A stretch of DNA of 64,000 nucleotides, taken from contig NC_031479.1 of the NCBI RefSeq assembly GCF_000006565.2, positions 2,418,001 through 2,482,000 of the forward strand, given 5' to 3'. A program made the translations under genes and the position numbers. Source of the stretch: Toxoplasma gondii ME49. Taxonomy: Eukaryota > Apicomplexa > Conoidasida > Eucoccidiorida > Sarcocystidae. This document shows positions 59,549-64,000 of the stretch, in pieces. Position 1 is the stretch's first letter; every line of letters begins with the position of its first letter. The notes beneath the pieces are model-generated. The model did no database searches and had not been told where the DNA came from. It worked only from the letters and a program-made list of their open reading frames with translations.

Positions 59549-62500
59549 ATGGCTGTGCGCCGAAGGCCTTCGTCGGCGAGGAAGAGCGACTCGTCTCGGA
59601 ACCGAGAGGACCGTTTCGAGCGGGAAGAGTCTCCAGAGTCCCCCGCCAGTCCTCGTCGTTCCGCGTCCGGGCGCTCCTCGTCCACTGCGAAGGAGAGAGG
59701 GCAGCCGAGCTCACGGCGCGAAACGAAAGCGGAAGAAAAAGCGGCGAAGACAACTGAGAAAGAAGGACGCGCCGCCCGCGCCTCACCGCGCCTCCCGAGC
59801 GCGCGGTCGGCTTCTCGACGCGGTGTACATACAGTCGACGGCGGCCGGCGTCAGTCCTCGCGGGGCTCCGTCTCCGGGGACTCGCCGAAGTCGCGGAGAC
59901 GGCCGCTGCAGTCGTCTTCCGACGAGAACTACGAGGACAGCGCGGAGTCCGAAAAAGAGGAAGAGAATTCGGAAGACGAGACGGGAGAGACGAAGCGAGG
60001 CCGAGCGAAAAAGAAGGCAACAAGTGAGGAGTCTCGCTCTCGCCGTCGCATCCAGGCCGTCTCCACTGGTGAAAACGAATCTTCGCTCCTTCCTCCCTCC
60101 AGAGACCGATTTCCTCCTCCCTATCCACCTCTCTCCTTAGCCTCGTGCGACGACGAGGAGAAACACAAGCCTTCTTTCCTTTCTTCTTCCTCTTCTTCAG
60201 GGCGCGGCGCGAGTCGGACGAAGGGAAGATCTGAAGACAAGCGAACGGTGCAGGCGCCTGTGTCTAGGACCTCGCGTTCGCCTGCGGCTTCGAGGAAGTC
60301 GAAAGAGAGCGTCTGTGGCTCGGCTACGAATGCTGCGAAGAGCGCCTCTCGACAAGTGACCAGCGCAGCGTCTTCGTCGTTTTCAGAGGCTCCGTCGTCT
60401 CGCGTCTCCTCCGCTCTGCCCATGTTGCCCTCCTCGTCCTCTTCCTCCCTGGCGTCGTTCGCGCCCCCGCAACGCCAAGATTGCCTCCTGCCCTCCTGGG
60501 TAAGACATTTCCTCACCGTCTACTCGCGCTTTGCCTCCCGCGAGCTTTCTCTCTCTGCTGCGCTCGCGAGCGTCCGAGGAGTTCTCCGCGAAGCGGCTGA
60601 CGTCGCTCTCGCCCGCGAATCTGGCGAAGAGACAGAACGCAACAGTGAGAAAGAAAACGGAGAAAACAGAAGCGCCGAAAGCGGAGGCCGCGGAGGAGAG
60701 AACGGAGAGAGAAAGGGGGGAAAGGGGAAGGGAGGAGAAGGGATCGAGACACTCGAGAGGGAAGGGAGTTTGTGGCGAGAGGAAATGGGAGTGACAGCCG
60801 AGAGACTTCTCGAGGTCGTTTTCCGACAGTCTGTGCATCTCTGTCTCACGCTGCCGAAATTGCCCGAGCGAGAGGGCGGCAGACTCTGCGCCTTCTTCTA
60901 CCGGACTCTCGCAAAGCTCGACGAACTCATCGCCGAATCGAGGAAAAACAGGTCCACGCGCGGAAGCGAGACGTCGCGAAACATGGCACCCAAGAGAAAC
61001 GAGACCCGAGAGGAAAACGCAACAGAAGAAGCAGAAGAAGCAGATGGTCTGCGTGGACAAGGAAGGACTGGAGAAACAGGCTTGGAGGACGCTGACATGA
61101 GCGAAGAGAGGACAGCCGGCGAGGACGTCGAGAAGAAAGCACGAGATGCCGACAACGGATTGCTGAGATATAGATATGTCGAGGTAAGGCGGCCGCGGTA
61201 AGGTGTACAGACACCTCAGCTTTCCGAGATACTTGTCTTTCAAGGCTCGCGAGGCGTCCTTGACGTCTTTGTTTCTGTAAAGCCGTCTTTGTTCCTATTC
61301 TTGGGCGCCCGATTTGCCTTCGTTTTCTCTACATTCTCGTGTCATTTATCTCTTGAGTGCTCTTCGTCTCTCCTCCCTTTCCAGCTTCAGTTCCGTTCTC
61401 CGGACTTGCCTCCTCCGTCTCTTCACTAGTCTCGTCTTCTTTCTTCTCTCTCCACCGATCTCGTCAGTTTCCGGTCTTTCTGCGACGCGTCTTCTGTCAC
61501 CGTTTCCCTTCCTTTTCTTCCCTGTCTTCACTTTCACCTGGTCTCTCCTTTTTCTTTCTGCGTTTCGTTTTTGCTTTCCTGCCTTTTCTTCCTCTTCTGT
61601 CTTTCTTTCTCCCCGAGTGTCTTTTCCTTCGGCTCTCTCGGGTGCATCCCCTCCATTCCCCCCCGATCTGCTTTTATGTTTTCTTCTTCGCAGGCTCTAT
61701 GGTGCCGCCTTCTGCCGCAGCTGCTCTGTCGCTCGCGGGCGGCGCGCGTCGGCGTCTGCTGCTTTCTTCTTCAACTTGTCGGCTGGGGCTGCGGCATGGG
61801 CATCGAAGTCGCCGAAAGCATTCAGCAGACACATCGCGAAATTCTTCTGCAACTGCTCGGAAAAAGCAAAGAAGCCGCTGTCCGACGCATGGCCCTTCTT
61901 CTCCTTGAACACTTTCAAACGCCTTCTGTAAGAAAACCTTTTCTGTTCGTAGAGAGCTACTTCTCAGCGGCTTTTCACGATCCCTGAGAAGATCGCTTGT
62001 GATGAAGAGAACACCGTCAAACGCCTTCTGCGGGGGTCTCAGAGGACAGTACTTCACTCGAAAAGAACTTTCAAGCGCCCTCTCTCTGTCACGACACTAG
62101 ACACTGCGTCTGCAGAGCTATATCGTCCCTGCCTCCCGGCTATAAGCATGCCACCGGATAGGCGTACATACACTGGTCAAAGGCGTCAAGACGCCTCCAC
62201 CTTCTGCTGCTTCTGCTTTACTTTCTTCTTCGTTCTCAGCCGGCCTGTATGGTGTGGCGCGCGTTCATGGGCCATTTGACTGACGAGGCTCCTGCGGTTC
62301 GCCGCGCTGCTGTTTGCCGCATTCTTCTTCTTCCTCTTCCCTCCCGCTCTTCACCTGAATCGACGCATGCACCCGAGACTCTCGAGTTCGCAGCCGCCGT
62401 CTCTCAGCTCCTCACTCGCCGCGCTTCGGATGCTTCGGCAGACGTCCGAGCGGCCGTCTATCGCAGACTCGCTCAGTAGGTCTCAAAAAGATGAATCAAA

Positions 62501-62803
62501 AAAACGAGAGAACGGTAAATTACATCTCCCTCTACCTCTATATTTCTTTATCTCTCTCTCTATCTGTGTCTATGGATATATCTGTCTGTCTATATCGATC
62601 TATCTGTTCGACCATTCTTATGTATGGATGTATGGAGACCCACCAGCACACCTTCGTTTATTACAACTGCTGATGTCTCCATTTCTCCCTGTGGCTACCG
62701 AAATACGTACCTCTCTCTCTCGCTGTCTCGATGTATCTCTGTCGAGCATCGAAGCTCCACCGAAACAGAAACAGTCCCCCACAGAATCCTCCCCATATAT
62801 GTA

Positions 62804-62855
<52 letters not shown>

Positions 62856-64000
62856 TGTATGTATATCTGTCTGTGTGTGTGTCTGTGAGTATGAATCTGT
62901 ACTTTTTAGACATGAGCATGGGCTCGTCTCTGTACTGGCGCAGACATGTAGCTCGACATGCTTGTGTCGTGTGGCTTCCGTCTCAGCAACGACGCGTCGT
63001 TGTCCGTGGAACAGAAGAGTTCTCTCATTCTGATCGGTCTGAATGACAAGGCGAAGGGCGTCCGGGAGGCCTGCAGCCGCATGCTCCGGCGCTGGGTGCA
63101 GGGACGTCAGTCTGCGTCGGCGGAACCAGTCGACCGGGCGGGAGAGGCGAGTGACTGCGCGGCTTCTCCGGAAGAGCAGGGAGGCGGAGGAGGACCGGCG
63201 CAGGTCTCCGCGGACCAAGAGCTTGGACAGGCGACCAGTCGAGGAGACGGCGGCTTCCAGCCTGCCGGCGAGGGAGGCGATTTGCAGGCTGTGCATGCGT
63301 GGGCGGGGAGAACGAAGCGCGAGGAAGACGCGCGCGAGGCGAACTTGGAAGGACGCGGCACAGACGAAGAAAGCGAAGCGGCGGCCTTCACAGCCTTCTG
63401 CGACTCTCCGCTGCATCGCCTCGTCGACGAACTCATGAAAAACATGCCTTTCAACGAAGCTGCGATCGAGGTTCTTGTCAAAGACGTCTTCCTTCGGTCG
63501 CCTCAAGATGCCCGCCTCGACCTTCTGCGAAAAATTCAGAAAAAGGGGAAAAACCTATCCAAACTCACTGCTGCCGGACTGCTCATCCTCAGACTGTACA
63601 TGCAGACTCTCGCTTCCCCAGAAGACAGGTAGTCGTGAATGTTGAGATCTCGTTGCACAATCTCTGCCTGGTCTTGCAGATGAAACCCACTTCCCCAGAA
63701 ACCCAACACCGACATACGCATATATATATATATATATGTATACATACATATGCATATATATTTATACATATTTATATAGATATATATAGATATATATATG
63801 TGCGTATCTTTGCATTTGTTCATGTAGTTTTACTTGTAAGCACGTTCACGAAGCATCGCGCTGAAGGAGCTACGAGCTGAGGTTTTCAGCGACAGAACTG
63901 CGGCGACCTTTGACTTCCCTCTCGCGATCTCTCTCGCTTTCGGCTTCCCATGAAACGCGTTTTTCCTTTTCAGAGCGAACTTGGATGTTCCGGACCTTCA
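59549..64000 (+). CDS. condensin complex subunit 3 (CAP-G), 5' part
   Basis: Non-SMC HEAT-repeat subunit of condensin, which compacts mitotic chromosomes in the nucleus. Plus exons: 59549-61183, 61694-61927, 62240-62475, 62987-63628 and 63974 onward, cut by the window edge. All joins are in phase. The start ATG is in CGTCGCGATGG. About 315 residues of disordered, Ser/Arg/Glu-rich N-terminus precede the first helical repeat (WVRHFLTVYSRFASRELSL). A second charged insertion interrupts it. HEAT repeats follow: EAAVRRMALLLLEHF, DEAPAVRRAAVCRIL, ADVRAAVYRRLAHNDASLSV. Then comes the family's best signature, SLILIGLNDKAKGVREACSR followed by MLRRWVQ. Another insertion lies in the exon at 62987. The last visible residues read EDRANLDVPDL, like the acidic LD-E-L segment of CAP-G proteins. 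Confidence 0.82.
61202..61215 (+). repeat. GGTGTACAGACACC element, copy 3
   Basis: Exact 14-mer beginning 19 bp after the exon end at 61183, in the first intron of the CAP-G gene. Confidence 0.6.
62795..62865. repeat. TA/TATG microsatellite in CAP-G intron
   Basis: TA run with TATGTATA interruptions in the intron 62476-62986. Confidence 0.9.
63718..63815. repeat. TA/TAGA microsatellite in CAP-G intron
   Basis: TA run followed by ATATAGATAT units in the intron 63629-63973. Confidence 0.9.

Noticed and set aside
1..64000. CRISPR arrays, insertion sequences, operons, ribosome-binding sites
   Set aside because: The window is eukaryotic nuclear DNA. The regular arrays present are microsatellites and one 18-bp minisatellite, not spacer-repeat structures.

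Overview
The window is nuclear DNA from a coccidian apicomplexan of the Toxoplasma/Neospora/Hammondia/Besnoitia group. Reasons: intron-rich genes with GT-AG junctions and introns of about 100-850 bp, GC-rich coding sequence with long disordered Ser/Glu/Arg insertions, many (TA)n microsatellites outside exons, GCATGC-type motifs, and protein families typical of such genomes. I cannot fix the species from sequence alone. No prokaryotic features (operons, CRISPR, IS elements) are present, and none should be expected.

Layout: (1) 1.2-3.3 kb, minus: ribosomal protein uL14/RPL23, four exons. (2) 7.5-13.7 kb, plus: a PMCA-type calcium ATPase of about 1,822 residues whose N-terminal third looks like a nucleotide-sugar/triose-phosphate-type (DMT) transporter. 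(3) 16.2-22.7 kb, minus: a membrane-anchored nucleoredoxin-like protein with at least nine coding exons. (4) 26.6-29.1 kb, plus: a Regnase/ZC3H12-type (NYN/PIN) ribonuclease. (5) 30.6-37.1 kb, minus: a nine-exon protein whose C-terminal half resembles TRAPPC13, with a poly-Ser tract of about 65 residues. (6) 38.9-53.4 kb: a stretch of visibly lower GC with several small multi-exon genes I cannot name, at least two encoding putative secreted or single-pass membrane proteins, plus a small mitochondrion-targeted membrane protein. (7) 53.4-57.2 kb, minus: a large disordered, probably nuclear protein. (8) 59.5 kb to the right edge, plus: the 5' part of condensin subunit 3 (CAP-G), running off the window.

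The recognised genes are mostly housekeeping (translation, calcium export, vesicle tethering, chromosome condensation, RNA decay, redox) and do not form one pathway. The most unusual things are the transporter-ATPase fusion, the Regnase-like nuclease with all four catalytic aspartates and a large insertion, the nucleoredoxin whose first thioredoxin fold has lost its cysteines, the lower-GC cluster of unknown membrane proteins, and a recurrent 14-bp motif (GGTGTACAGACACC) present three times exactly.

All exon models were built by hand from reading-frame continuity, splice-site consensus and intron-phase matching. Where phases fail to match I say so.
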